Part shown: piece by piece, positions 8,255 to 17,900 of the stretch
How positions within the stretch are numbered: position 1 is the stretch's first letter
Layout: each line of letters begins with the position of its first letter
Assembly: GCA_903935195.1 (NCBI GenBank)
Contig: CAIZQW010000466.1
Location: forward strand, 1 to 41,711
Source: an uncultured bacterium
GTDB taxonomy: Bacteria; Verrucomicrobiota; Kiritimatiellia; RFP12; UBA1067
Length of the DNA stretch: 41,711 nucleotides
Direction of reading: 5' to 3'
Notes under the pieces: generated by a model
Seen by the model: only the letters and a program-made list of their open reading frames with translations
Database searches by the model: none
Told to the model about the DNA's origin: nothing
Program-made: the position numbers and the translations under genes

Positions 8255-8650
8255 TTACTTGCTTTCAGCTGTTGCAGCAGCAACAACAGGGGCAGCAAGT
8301 TCGACCCACTGCAGAAGGCACATTTCCGAACCATCGCTACGGCGTTGGCCGAGCTTCACGATACGGGTGTAACCACCTTTGCGGCCATCCATGGACGGTA
8401 CGACGGAGTCGAACAGCTTCTGGAGGGCGTCTGGGCTTTGCAGACGGGAGGCTGCGATACGACGGGCAGCCAACGTTCCCTTGCGGGCGAGGGTGACAAT
8501 CTTCTCGGCATCCTTGCGCGTTTCTTTCGCCTTGGCCGTTGTAATCTTGATACTTCCCTGAAGAATCAGGTTGGTGACAAGACTGACCAGGAGTGCCTTG
8601 CGATGTGCGGTCTTACGTCCGAACTTCTTGGTAATTCTTTGATGACGCAT
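8255..8650 (-). CDS. rplQ: 50S ribosomal protein L17
   Basis: A 131-residue L17, beginning MRHQRITKKFGRKTAHRKALL, the conserved start of this large-subunit protein. RIVKLGQRRSDGSEM is the typical late segment. The last ~14 residues (APVVAAATAESK) are an Ala-rich tail beyond the core. It is the last gene of the operon, 13 bases after rpoA, in the usual rpoA-rplQ order. Confidence 0.97.
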   Translation of the reverse strand: MRHQRITKKFGRKTAHRKALLVSLVTNLILQGSIKITTAKAKETRKDAEKIVTLARKGTLAARRIAASRLQSPDALQKLFDSVVPSMDGRKGGYTRIVKLGQRRSDGSEMCLLQWVELAAPVVAAATAESK

Positions 8651-8663
8651 CTTACAAAATCCT

Positions 8664-9659
8664 TTACTTAGTTTCTTCCATCAAGTCAGGGTCAAACTTG
8701 TAACCCAGGTAGAGACCCAGTTCAACCAGTTTGTCCTTGATCTCGTTGAGCGACTTCTTACCAAAGTTACGATACTTCAGCATGTCGGCTTCGGTCTTCA
8801 TTGCGAGCTCGCCTACGGTTGTAATGTTGGCGTTGTTCAAGCAGTTCGCAGCACGGACACTCAGCTCGATCTCATTGACGCTCATATTGAGGATACGGCG
8901 CAGATTGTCGCGTTCTTCATCCACCTTCTTTTCAGACTCTTCGAACTCCAGAACCTCTTCGCTGTAGTCAACAAAGACATCGAGATGGTGGCGCAAAACA
9001 GCAGCGGCGGTTTTGAGTGCATCGTCAGGAGTAACACGGCCATCTGTCCAGATGTCAAGAACGAGCTTCTCGTAGTCTGTGCGCTGTCCAACACGCGTGT
9101 TTTCAACTTGGAAGTTGACACGGTTGACAGGAGAGAAGATGCTGTCGATCGGAATACGACCAATGACCTGTTCTTCCGGCTTATTACCTTCTGCTGGGCA
9201 GAAACCACGCCCAGAGCGAATCTCAACTTCAAGATCAAGCACGCCATTGGAGTCAAGCGTAGCAATGTGCTGAGTTGGATTCAAGATTTCAACCGAGTTA
9301 TCCTCTGCGAAATCCGCAGCGGTTACTACACAGGCACCCTTCTTATGGAGCTTCAGCATCACGGAGGAGCGGCTGTAACTCTTGAGAAGGACACGCTTTA
9401 AGTTCAGAATAATGTCTGTCACATCTTCGCTGACACCCGGAAGTGCGCAGAATTCATGATTGGCGCCGTGCACCTTCACTGAGGTGATCGCGACTCCTTC
9501 AATCGAGGACAGCAAAATACGGCGTAGCGAGTTACCGATGGTGCGGGCATAGCCCACTTCAAACGGCTCTGCAACAAAACGCGTATAGGTCGCTGTCGCG
9601 GTTGTTTCATCCTTCTGTACACGACGAGGCATTTCGAAACGGCTCAAACGAATTGGCAT
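8664..9659 (-). CDS. rpoA: DNA-directed RNA polymerase subunit alpha
   Basis: A 331-residue alpha subunit that dimerises to start RNA polymerase assembly. The N-terminal domain shows FVAEPFEVGYARTIGNSLRRILLSS (residues ~28-52) and the dimer core. After a charged linker (FEESEKKVDEERD), the C-terminal domain has the helix-hairpin-helix segment (VNEIELSVRAANCLNNANI ... RNFGKKSLNEIKDKL) that contacts UP elements and activators. The length is normal. It sits between rpsD and rplQ. Confidence 0.98.
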   Translation of the reverse strand: MPIRLSRFEMPRRVQKDETTATATYTRFVAEPFEVGYARTIGNSLRRILLSSIEGVAITSVKVHGANHEFCALPGVSEDVTDIILNLKRVLLKSYSRSSVMLKLHKKGACVVTAADFAEDNSVEILNPTQHIATLDSNGVLDLEVEIRSGRGFCPAEGNKPEEQVIGRIPIDSIFSPVNRVNFQVENTRVGQRTDYEKLVLDIWTDGRVTPDDALKTAAAVLRHHLDVFVDYSEEVLEFEESEKKVDEERDNLRRILNMSVNEIELSVRAANCLNNANITTVGELAMKTEADMLKYRNFGKKSLNEIKDKLVELGLYLGYKFDPDLMEETK

Positions 9660-9731
9660 GTTTCCGTCCTTTCAGGCTATGCCACGCAACATGTCGTTTA
9701 CGTGGCAGCCATTATTGGAATTCAATTATAA

Positions 9732-10361
9732 CTAGCGGGAATACAATTCGACAATGGCCTGCTCATCGACGACTGGCGCGATCTGCTCGCGGGTCGGGAT
9801 CGATTGCAATTCAGCCTTGAAGCTCTTGCGATCCAAGGAGACCCATGTAGGCGTCTGCTGGGGAGTCGCTGCTTCGAGGCAACGAGTGGCCGCGTCACGA
9901 CTGCGAGGACGATCACGTACTTCAAGGGTGTCGCCCGCCTTCAAGATCATTGAAGGAATCGTGGAGACTTTGCCATTGACCAGGATGTGTCCGTGCAGAA
10001 CAAATTGACGTGCCGAGCGACGCGAAGCGCAGAAGCCAAGACGATAAACCAAGTTGTCCAACCGTGTTTCGAGCAATTGGAGCAGGATTTCGCCCGTGAC
10101 GCCTTTACGACGCAACGCTTCCTTGAAGAAGCGACGGAACTGAAGTTCTTGCATACCGAATTGACGGCGCAAACACTGCTTCTGACGAAGCTGCTGTCCA
10201 TATTCCGACATCTTACGTCCACGGCGTGCACCATGCTGGCCGGGAGCGGATTGCCCCTGTTCAATTGCGCATTTCGCCATGTAACAACGTGCGCCCTTCA
10301 GAAACAATTTCTGTCCCTCGCGACGGCACAACCGGCACGCGGGTCCTGTATATCTGCCCAT
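9732..10361 (-). CDS. rpsD: 30S ribosomal protein S4 (zinc-binding form)
   Basis: A 209-residue S4 that binds 16S rRNA early in assembly. The N-terminus keeps four cysteines (C9, C12, C26, C31) in the spacing of the zinc-binding C+ form. The S4 RNA-binding domain lies at about residues 97-160 (RLDNLVYRLGFCASRRSARQ). It starts one base after the rpsK stop codon, implying coupling. In many bacteria S4 represses this operon; no such site could be identified here. Confidence 0.97.
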   Translation of the reverse strand: MGRYTGPACRLCRREGQKLFLKGARCYMAKCAIEQGQSAPGQHGARRGRKMSEYGQQLRQKQCLRRQFGMQELQFRRFFKEALRRKGVTGEILLQLLETRLDNLVYRLGFCASRRSARQFVLHGHILVNGKVSTIPSMILKAGDTLEVRDRPRSRDAATRCLEAATPQQTPTWVSLDRKSFKAELQSIPTREQIAPVVDEQAIVELYSR

Positions 10362-10362
10362 G

Positions 10363-10851
10363 TTAGACTCTCCTCCGTTTACGCGGACGGCAACCGTTAT
10401 GTGGGATCGGCGTACAATCTTTCAGCAACGACACTTGAATGCCGGCTGATTGAATGGCACGCACGGCGGACTCGCGTCCAGCGCCTGCGCCTTGAACCCT
10501 GACTTCAACTTCATGCATGCCCTTGGAAATCGCTTGACGTGCTGCATCCTGAGCAACCATGGTTGCTGCGAATGCGGTACATTTACGCGATCCCTTGAAG
10601 CCAGCCTTACCAGCTGAACTCCAGGCAATCACTCCACCCCGGGAATCAGTGATCGAAACCTGAGTGTTGTTAAAGGTTGAACGGATAAAGCAGATACCAG
10701 CAGGAATCGACTTTGCCTTACCTTTTTTCTTAATATCCGTTGCAGCAGTCTTGGATTCTTCACCCAGAGACAATATCGCAGCGGCTTCTTCATGCACCTT
10801 CTGCTCTTCAGTGGCAGGTGCCTCTTCTTTTTTATTCGCTTCTTCGCTCAT
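10363..10851 (-). CDS. rpsK: 30S ribosomal protein S11 with an acidic N-terminal extension
   Basis: A 162-residue S11; family members are about 130 residues. The core begins near residue 43 (GKAKSIPAGICFIRSTFNNT) and ends in GCRPRKRRRV as expected. The first ~40 residues are an extra segment rich in Glu and Ala (MSEEANKKEEAPATEEQ...), likely disordered. No ATG occurs between 10851 and the core, so the extension appears genuine unless a non-ATG start is used; the ribosome site for 10851 is weak. It lies between rpsM and rpsD. Confidence 0.95.
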   Translation of the reverse strand: MSEEANKKEEAPATEEQKVHEEAAAILSLGEESKTAATDIKKKGKAKSIPAGICFIRSTFNNTQVSITDSRGGVIAWSSAGKAGFKGSRKCTAFAATMVAQDAARQAISKGMHEVEVRVQGAGAGRESAVRAIQSAGIQVSLLKDCTPIPHNGCRPRKRRRV

Positions 10852-10911
10852 GCGTTTTTTTAGCCTTAAAGTAGTTGGCAGATGTGTTCACACACATCCT
10901 GACCGGGTTAA

Positions 10912-11313
10912 TTACACCTTGGCTTTAATGGCTGCACGTTCGCCTCTGTCGCGAACCGCACCTACCGTTTTCTTGCCACCTTTGCGCGTCCGAGCATTCG
11001 TACGCGTCCGTTGGCCACGAACCGGCAGACCGCGTTTGTGGCGCATTCCCCGATACGAACCAATGCTAATCAGGCGGCGGATGTTCTGCGAAACCTCGCG
11101 GCGCAGATCACCTTCCACTCGGTAGGTGTCCTGAATGAAAGCCACAATATGACGGATTTCATCCGGTGTCAGATCGTCAGCTTTTTTCGCTGGGTCAACT
11201 TTGCATTGTTCGACCACAGCACTTGCCCTTTTAGGGCCGATTCCGTGAATATACCGTAACGCGTACTCGACGCGTTTCCGACCGGGAATATCCACACCCA
11301 TCAATCTCGGCAT
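10912..11313 (-). CDS. rpsM: 30S ribosomal protein S13
   Basis: A 133-residue S13 of the small-subunit head. [26 protein letters not shown] is the canonical start and the basic tail ([18 protein letters not shown]) is conserved. It is encoded between rpmJ and rpsK in the standard alpha-operon order. Confidence 0.97.
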   Translation of the reverse strand: MPRLMGVDIPGRKRVEYALRYIHGIGPKRASAVVEQCKVDPAKKADDLTPDEIRHIVAFIQDTYRVEGDLRREVSQNIRRLISIGSYRGMRHKRGLPVRGQRTRTNARTRKGGKKTVGAVRDRGERAAIKAKV

Positions 11314-11328
11314 GGTTGTCCTCTCTCA

Positions 11329-11442
11329 TTAACCCTGACGCTGTTTATGGCGCGGATTTGTACAAATAATACGAACGACACCCTTGCGACGTACCACTCG
11401 GCAACGTTCACAAATGCGACGTACTGAACTGCGAACTTTCAT
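11329..11442 (-). CDS. rpmJ: 50S ribosomal protein L36 (zinc-binding)
   Basis: A 37-residue gene translated directly from the sequence: it starts [20 protein letters not shown] and ends PRHKQRQG. The cysteines in CERC and IICTNPRH, plus His, form the zinc ribbon of the C+ form of L36. AAGGAAAG lies about 8 bases before the ATG. It is the first gene of the ribosomal/rpoA operon and ends 15 bases before rpsM. Confidence 0.95.
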   Translation of the reverse strand: MKVRSSVRRICERCRVVRRKGVVRIICTNPRHKQRQG

Positions 11443-11462
11443 GGTCTATTCTTTCCTTACTC

Positions 11463-11493
11463 AAAAAAGGGCTTTTGATTTAACCAAAAGTCC
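11463..11493 (-). terminator. Intrinsic terminator after map
   Basis: On the minus strand GGACTTTTG-GTTAAAT-CAAAAGCCC forms a 9-bp stem with one A-C mismatch, followed directly by TTTTTT. It ends only 20 bases before the rpmJ start codon. Confidence 0.75.
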
Positions 11494-11506
11494 GTCACCT
11501 TGTCTA
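11478..11506 (-). promoter_or_regulatory. Predicted promoter of the rpmJ operon, overlapping the map terminator
   Basis: TAGACA (11506-11501, five of six) is followed after 17 bases by TTAAAT (11483-11478, four of six). Transcription would begin near 11471, inside the right arm of the terminator hairpin, so transcripts from here would lack the left arm and not be terminated. Confidence 0.45.
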
Positions 11507-11526
11507 GCGTAAAATTCAGAAATCTT

Positions 11527-12276
11527 CTATGCCAGCGTCAAGATCTCTGAACCGTCTTCAAGCACCGCCACGGTATGCTCGAAGTGTGCGGACGTTTTCC
11601 CGTCCCGTGTAACCACTGTCCATTTGTCATCCAGAACGTACACATCCTTTGTTCCAAGATTGACCATCGGCTCAATCGCCAAGGTCATCCCAGGCTTCAG
11701 GACGATACCGCTCCCCGGTTTACCGTAATTGGGAATTTGCGGGTCTTCGTGAAGGTGACGCCCCACGCCGTGGCCTACAAACTCTCTGACTACTGCACAA
11801 CCAGATGCCTCTGCGATACTCTGCACCGCATACGACACGTCTCCGAGGCGCCCGCCCGGTCGCACTGCCGCAACTGCTGCTGCAAGTGCTCGCTTCGTCG
11901 CCTCGACCAACCGGATCTTATCGGGGTCTGTCACGCTCACCATCACAGTGGTCGCGCAATCCCCGTGAAATCCATTCTTCAACACGCCAACGTCCAGACT
12001 CACCACGTCTCCTGGTAGGACAACCCTCCGCCCAGGAATTCCGTGGATCACCTCTTCGTTGACCGAAATACACATCGCTGCTGGATATTGACGATACCCT
12101 AAAAATGACGCCTTTGCTCCTCGCGCCCCAATCAACTTCTGTCCCAGCGCATCCAACTCACCTGTTGTCACTCCCGGCTTCACCGCCGCTGCCACTTCAG
12201 CAAGAACCTCTGCTGCCAATCGGCAACTCACGCGCATCGCTTCAAGCTCTTTCGCGTTTTTGAGCGGTACCTTCAT
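11527..12276 (-). CDS. map: Methionine aminopeptidase, type I
   Basis: A 249-residue metalloenzyme that removes the initiator methionine. The five metal ligands are recognisable in their usual settings: DVG and GDCATT (two Asp), GHGVGRHLHE (His), AIEPM (Glu) and EHTVAV (Glu). CISVNEEVIHGIP is the conserved substrate-side segment with its catalytic histidine. The length fits type I without the zinc-finger extension. The start overlaps the adk stop by ATGA. Confidence 0.97.
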   Translation of the reverse strand: MKVPLKNAKELEAMRVSCRLAAEVLAEVAAAVKPGVTTGELDALGQKLIGARGAKASFLGYRQYPAAMCISVNEEVIHGIPGRRVVLPGDVVSLDVGVLKNGFHGDCATTVMVSVTDPDKIRLVEATKRALAAAVAAVRPGGRLGDVSYAVQSIAEASGCAVVREFVGHGVGRHLHEDPQIPNYGKPGSGIVLKPGMTLAIEPMVNLGTKDVYVLDDKWTVVTRDGKTSAHFEHTVAVLEDGSEILTLA

Positions 12277-12923
12277 GAAATAACATGCCGCAGCTTTTCA
12301 ACAATGTCATTAATAGGAAAATCATAAGCCGTGATCCGCGTGAGCAGTCCACGTGCGTCATAATAGGCCACTAATGGCATGGTTTGGGCTTTGTAGACTT
12401 CCAGTCGGTATTGCACCGTCTTAGGGTTGTCATCCTTACGTACCACGAGTGTTGTTCCGCACACGTCACAGAGACCTGCGACCTTGGACGGGATTGACAC
12501 CACGTGGTATCCAGCTCCGCACGCAGGACACACGCGGCGGCCTGCAATACGGTCAATTAAAATAGGATCGGGAACATCGAGGAGCACGACATGCGTCAAT
12601 GTGGCACGGGAGCCTGCAAGGGCCTTGTCGAGCATTTCTGCTTGAATAAGTGTTCTCGGGAAACCATCCAGAAGAAGGGTACATTCGTTTGGCAGAGTCA
12701 CCATGTACTCGGCAATCATCTGCGCGATAAGGGAGTCTGGAACCAGTTCGCCTCGCTTCATGAACCCATCCGCTTCAAGGCCATGGGGGCTCTGGGTTTT
12801 GACAGCCGTTCGTAAGAGGTCACCACTGGAGACATGGTGGAATGTAGGATTTGACGCAGACAAACGTCCCGCCATCGTTCCTTTTCCACAGCCAGGTGCA
12901 CCTAAAAGAATGACTATTTTCAT
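12273..12923 (-). CDS. adk: Adenylate kinase (zinc-LID form)
   Basis: A 216-residue nucleotide kinase (ATP + AMP to 2 ADP). The P-loop is GAPGCGKGT (residues 8-16), the AMP-site segment is SSGDLLR and the DGFPRT motif is intact. The LID domain has two CxxC pairs (CPAC ... CDVC), the structural zinc site of long adenylate kinases. map follows with a 4-base overlap, a classical order. secY, which often precedes adk, is absent. A TATATT box at 12941-12936 could be its -10 element. Confidence 0.97.
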   Translation of the reverse strand: MKIVILLGAPGCGKGTMAGRLSASNPTFHHVSSGDLLRTAVKTQSPHGLEADGFMKRGELVPDSLIAQMIAEYMVTLPNECTLLLDGFPRTLIQAEMLDKALAGSRATLTHVVLLDVPDPILIDRIAGRRVCPACGAGYHVVSIPSKVAGLCDVCGTTLVVRKDDNPKTVQYRLEVYKAQTMPLVAYYDARGLLTRITAYDFPINDIVEKLRHVIS

Positions 12924-13006
12924 GTGAAGTTGTTTAATATAGCAAATTTAGGTGCCAAAAAGCAATGTGAAAAATAAAAATAAAAAAATATTTTTTAATG
13001 GGACTC

Positions 13007-13138
13007 AGGAATAATGGAATTTTGGAATACTGGATATAGGAATATTGGAATACTGGAAGATAGTGTTTTGGGAGCTTCGCAGGCACGTCCGGCTCCCATT
13101 ATTCCATCATTCCTCTATTCCAATATTCCAATATTCCT
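13007..13138. repeat. ATTCC-type inverted repeat with an internal hairpin
   Basis: The left arm (13007-13058) is built of GGAATA/TGGAAT words. The right arm (13098-13138) is its approximate inverse, made of ATTCCA words. Between them, TGGGAGC (13069-13075) pairs exactly with GCTCCCA (13092-13098). The same arm type recurs at 22308-22347 and 31139-31275. The whole intergenic gap upstream of adk (12924-13151) is otherwise AT-rich and gene-free. Confidence 0.8.
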
Positions 13139-13151
13139 TCCCTGCATCGCA

Positions 13152-14924
13152 CTAATCCGTTTTACGTTCGGTGTAGTGCGTATGCAGGAGCTCGTGAGAG
13201 GTATGACCGAGTGGCGTGCCAAGAAATTGCGCGTATAGATCCAAAACTTGCTGGTTTTGATGGGATTTGCGCAGTTTTTTGCCTTCATCCTCGGCATAAA
13301 TGCCTGCAATGCGCTTCAAACGTACACTGTCGTCGGTGAAGCGGGGTTGCCCGCCGCCGCCAATACAACCGCCTGGACAGGTCATCACCTCAACAAAGTG
13401 ATAGGTGGCTTCGCCGTTTTTGATTCGCTCCAGTAGTCGGCGTGTATTGCCCAGTCCATGGCTGACGGCCACACGGAGCTCTACGCCCTCCAGGAAGGAC
13501 CACTCGGGTACGGTTCCCTTAATGGTCAGGGCAGCCTCTTTCACCCCCTCAAGGCCTTCGATGGCTTTGACATGGAGATTATCGACAGGGAGTTCGCGTC
13601 CCGTCACGATCTCGTAAGCGGTTCTCAAGGCGGCTTCCATCACACCACCCGTGTTGGCGAAGATGTCTGCAGCCCCTGAAGAGAGCCCCAGTGGCGAATC
13701 CATCTCACCGTCTGGGAGGGCGTTAAAGTCAATGCCCGCCTCACGAATCATCCGTGCGAGTTCGCGCGTGGTCAGCACATAGTCCACGTCACGCACACCG
13801 CTCGCATTCATCTCCGGACGCTGGGATTCAAACTTCTTTGCAGTACAGGGCATGACAGAGACGACGACCATCTCTTCAGGTTTACGGTCAATCTTCTTGG
13901 CGTAATAGGTCTTCGCCAGAGCCCCAAACATCTGCTGTGGCGACTTGCAGGTCGAGAGGTTGGGTAGGAATTGCGGGTAGTAGTACTCCGCGAATTTGAT
14001 CCACCCCGGCGAACAACTGGTGAACATCGGGAGGGCGACCTTCTTCTCCTCGACCAAGGCTGTTTTTAGTCGGGTGAGGAGTTCGGTGCCCTCTTCCAAA
14101 ATAGTCAGGTCAGCTGTAAAGTTCGTGTCAAAGACAGCATGGAAGCCGAGTTGACGAAGCGCGGAGACCATTTTGCCGGTGACGCGGGTTCCAGGAGGCA
14201 ACCCAAAGGCTTCGCCCAACGCCGCACGAATGGCGGGAGCGGTCTGGACAACAACGGTTTTTGTTTTGTCGTCCAACATGCGCCAGACATCTTCAATCGC
14301 GCTGTGTTCGCTGATGGCCCCAACAGGGCAAACCGCGGCACACTGACCACATTGCACGCAGGCAACTCCATCGAGCTTGCGCGTAAAGGCAGGTCCAATG
14401 ACTGTCGAAAAACCACGTCCTTGCGGAAAGAGAGCTCCAATACCTTGAACCGAGGAACACACCGTGACACAACGACGACACTTGATGCATTTGCTGTTGT
14501 CACGTGTGAGTGCGGGCGTTGAGGTGTCCATGAGTGGTGCAGCCTTGGCTCCTTGATACGTGATATCACGCACGCCAAGGTCAGCAGCCAAGTTGCGCAA
14601 TTCGCAATCCTCGCTCCGGTCGCAGAGTTGACAGTTACCGTCGTGCTCTGAAAGCAGGAGTTCGACCACTTGCTTGCGGGCTTGGCGTACGCGACGCGTA
14701 TTGGTGTGAATCACCATCTTGTCTGCACAAGGCGTTGCGCAAGCGGCCATGAGGGTTTTTGCCCCCTCGACCTCGACCATGCAGACGCGACAGGCGCCGA
14801 GCGGATCATTTTTCTCTAAGAAACAGAGAGTTGGGATCGTGATTCCTGCTTGACGTGCTGCCTGCAGGATGGTGGTTTCCGGCTTGACCGAAACCGGCGC
14901 TCCATTTATTGTGACCTGAATCAT
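13152..14924 (-). CDS. hydA: [FeFe]-hydrogenase catalytic subunit of a multimeric NAD(P)-linked enzyme
   Basis: A 590-residue H2-producing/consuming subunit. In order: a [2Fe-2S] domain (cysteines at about 34, 45, 48, 62), the His-Cys [4Fe-4S] motif HDGNCQLCDRSEDC (94-107), a two-cluster ferredoxin (CIKCRRCVTVC at 146-156 and CVQCGQCAAVCP at 189-200) and the H-cluster domain with L1 TSCSPGW (302-308), L2 MPCTAKKFE (358-366) and L3 VEVMTCPGGC (511-520). A helical small-subunit-like tail ends in SHELLHTHY. The start at 14924 (MIQVTING) overlaps the hydB stop by ATGA. With the NuoF-like and NuoE-like partners this matches the architecture of electron-bifurcating or NAD(P)H-linked hydrogenases. 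Maturases HydEFG are not in the window. The cytoplasmic role, fermentative H2 release, is inferred. Confidence 0.92.
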   Translation of the reverse strand: MIQVTINGAPVSVKPETTILQAARQAGITIPTLCFLEKNDPLGACRVCMVEVEGAKTLMAACATPCADKMVIHTNTRRVRQARKQVVELLLSEHDGNCQLCDRSEDCELRNLAADLGVRDITYQGAKAAPLMDTSTPALTRDNSKCIKCRRCVTVCSSVQGIGALFPQGRGFSTVIGPAFTRKLDGVACVQCGQCAAVCPVGAISEHSAIEDVWRMLDDKTKTVVVQTAPAIRAALGEAFGLPPGTRVTGKMVSALRQLGFHAVFDTNFTADLTILEEGTELLTRLKTALVEEKKVALPMFTSCSPGWIKFAEYYYPQFLPNLSTCKSPQQMFGALAKTYYAKKIDRKPEEMVVVSVMPCTAKKFESQRPEMNASGVRDVDYVLTTRELARMIREAGIDFNALPDGEMDSPLGLSSGAADIFANTGGVMEAALRTAYEIVTGRELPVDNLHVKAIEGLEGVKEAALTIKGTVPEWSFLEGVELRVAVSHGLGNTRRLLERIKNGEATYHFVEVMTCPGGCIGGGGQPRFTDDSVRLKRIAGIYAEDEGKKLRKSHQNQQVLDLYAQFLGTPLGHTSHELLHTHYTERKTD

Positions 14925-17900
14925 ACGTGCACCTCTCTGACTTTTCCGGATTTTCCATAATCGCACCGCAGACAACGACAGGCTTGGCGGCGGGCAGCGG
15001 CTTCATTCCAGGGTTGTTCGACCTCGTCGAAGTTGTTTTTTCGACGATTGATAGGAATCATGTTGATCTCTTCCCGTGGATAGGGGGTCGGGTCGGCATC
15101 TGGGTCGTAATTGATATTGAGTTCAGGATAAGTCCGCCAGAAGGCGTGGGACTCGCCTGAGAGCTGTGCATCAATCGCCACTGCAGCACGTTCCCCTGCA
15201 GCAATAGCTTCAACGACAGAGGAGGGGCCTGTGACATCATCACCGCCTGCAAAGAGCCAGGGTAATGAGGTCTTGCCTGTGACGGGATCAGCTTGAATCC
15301 AGCCACTCTCTGTCAATGCGACATCGATTGTGCCGAGCATCTTTTTGGCATCGAGACCTTGTCCGATCGCCAAGATGACTTGGTCGCAGGGTATGGTTTC
15401 GAGATCCTTGTCGGAGCCTGCTAACGCCTTGCGACGTCCGCTACGGTCGTAGTCACCCAAGGTCATCGAACGACAGATGACGCCGGTGACCTTGCCCTCT
15501 GCCACAGTAAAGGCTTCAGGCGAACAGAGCGTGAGAAGACTGACACCCTCTTGCTGAGCCTCTTCGATCTCCTCCGCATACGCGGGCATCTGCTCGCGTG
15601 TACGACGATAAACAACCGTCACGTTCTCTGCACCCAGTCGTAAGGCTGTGCGAGCAGCATCAATGGCGGCGTTTCCGCCACCAATCACGACGACTTTCTT
15701 TCCGACAGGAGCCGAACCTCGAATGTTGTAGGTTCGCAGGAAATCCATCGACTCGATGACACCCTGCGCCTCTGCGCCGACCACATCAAGCTTCATACCT
15801 TCTGGAGCTCCGACAGCCAAGAAGATGGCCTCGTGACCCGCATCGCGCAGACTCTGCAAGGTGTAGTCTTTGCCGAGAGCCTGTCCAGTCTGAATGTCCA
15901 CACCGAGCGATTCGATCAAACGGATTTCGCGTGCCAACGTCTCACGGGGCAGTCGGTAGGCTGGAATGGCCTGCACCAGCATGCCGCCAGGACGGGGTTC
16001 GCGTTCGAGTACAATAGGTTTATACCCCAGACGTGCGAGGAAGTAGGCGCAGGTCAGTCCAGCAGGACCGGCCCCAATAATCGCAATCTTCTTCTTTGCA
16101 TTCGTTGCGTTTTCCTTAACCTCGGGACGCTGGATTACGACCTCTTGGTCCACCATAAAGCGTTTGACACCACGAATGGCAACAGGACTGTCCAACGAAC
16201 TACGACGGCAGTGATTCTCGCAGGTATGGAAACAGACACGTGCACAGATGGCGGCAAACGGGTTACGCTCACGATGGAGGCGCAGCGCCTCTGCATAACG
16301 ACCTTCACCGACCAGAGCGACAAATCCCGGCACATAGACACCTGCGGGACAGGCACTCAAGCAGGGGGCCAGCACAAGAGAGGGGCAGACACCTGCAACG
16401 CAATGGTGGTCACGGATGTGCTGCACATACTCCTCGCGGAAGTGGCGTATGGTAGAGAGGACAGGATTGGGTGCGGTCTGGCCGAGGCCACAGAGAGAAG
16501 ACTCCTTGATGAAGTTTCCAAGGTCAATTAACCGTTGGATATCGTCCATCTCACCTTCACCTCCGCAGATGCGTTCGAGAATTTCGAGCATGCGCTTGGT
16601 GCCAACACGGCAGGGTGCGCACTTTCCGCATGACTCTTCTTGAACGAACTCGATAAAGAAACGAGCCACATCGACCATGCAGGAGTCTTCGTCCATGACG
16701 ATGAGGCCTCCTGATCCCATGATAGAGCCGAGTTCCTGGAGTTTTTCATAATCCAGAGGAACGTTCAGATTTTGACGTGGAATACAACCACCAGAGGGTC
16801 CGCCGAGCTGAGCGGCCTTGAAGGCTTTGTTGCCTCGGATGCCACCGCCAATATCATAAACAACCTCGCCCAGCGGGGTTCCCATGGGCACTTCAACAAG
16901 TCCTGTGTTTTTAACTGCGCCAGCCAACGCAAAAACCTTGGTTCCTTTGCTCTTGGGTGTTCCCATGCTGGCAAACCATTCACCACCGTTCAAGATGATC
17001 GGGGCAATACACGCATACGTCTCTACATTGTTGAGAAGCGTTGGTTTTCCCCATAAACCTTTTTGGGCGGGAAACGGTGGACGCGGACGTGGCTCGCCAC
17101 GCTTACCTTCGATCGAGGTGATCAAGGCCGTCTCTTCGCCACAGACAAAAGCGCCTGACCCCATGCGGATATCCAAGTCAAAGGAGAACGTGCTCCCTAA
17201 GATATTCTTGCCAAGCAACCCATGTGCGCGGGCTTGGTCAATCGCCAGTTGCAGGCGCTTGACCGCTAAAGGATATTCGGCTCGGACATAGACAAAACCC
17301 TCATCGGCTCCGATGGTAAAGGCTGCGATGGCCATGCCTTCGATTACGGTATGGGGGTCGCCTTCTAAAACGCTGCGATCCATATAAGCACCCGGATCAC
17401 CCTCGTCTGCATTGCAGAGAACATACTTTTTATCACTCGGCGATTGACGTGTCAGCATCCATTTGAGATGCGTCGGGAAGCCAGCGCCCCCGCGTCCTCG
17501 CAGGCCAGAGACTTGGATTTGGTCCAAGACATCGGTGGCTTTCAGTGTGTCAAGTACCTTGGCTAACGCGGAATAGGCTCCCGCCCGAACAGCATCGTCG
17601 ATTTGTTCTGGATCAATGTTTCCGCAGGTGCGCAAGACAACTTTGGACTGCTTTGAGAAGAAGGGGATATCTTTACACGTCCGCTGAATGGCCTGGGTCT
17701 GTTCGTCACGCACGAGGAGTCGCTCAACGGGTTTACCGCCAATCAGATGTTCGGTAACAATCGCTTCAGCATCCGCAGGTTTTACCCCCTGATAAAAGGT
17801 TTGGTCTGAGCCAATTAAGATGACGGGGCCACGGACACACGGGCCCATACATCCCGTCTCACGGATTCCGATTTTCTTCTCGAGATTGTGAGCCTTTAAC

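Noticed and set aside
12942-12957. A sigma-54-like TGGCAC ... TTGC upstream of adk
   Set aside because: The GG-to-GC distance is one base too long for a sigma-54 promoter; a TATATT -10 box just after it is a simpler explanation.
13007-13138. The ATTCC repeats as a CRISPR array
   Set aside because: Words are 6-10 bases, imperfect and inverted, with no constant-length spacers and no cas genes.
14001-14022. TSCSPGW in the HydA L1 motif, with Ser in place of the second Cys of TSCCPxW, as a sign of a dead or sensory hydrogenase
   Set aside because: L2, L3 and all FeS motifs are intact and the operon encodes full electron-transfer partners. I believe variation at this place occurs in active multimeric enzymes, so I do not claim loss of function.
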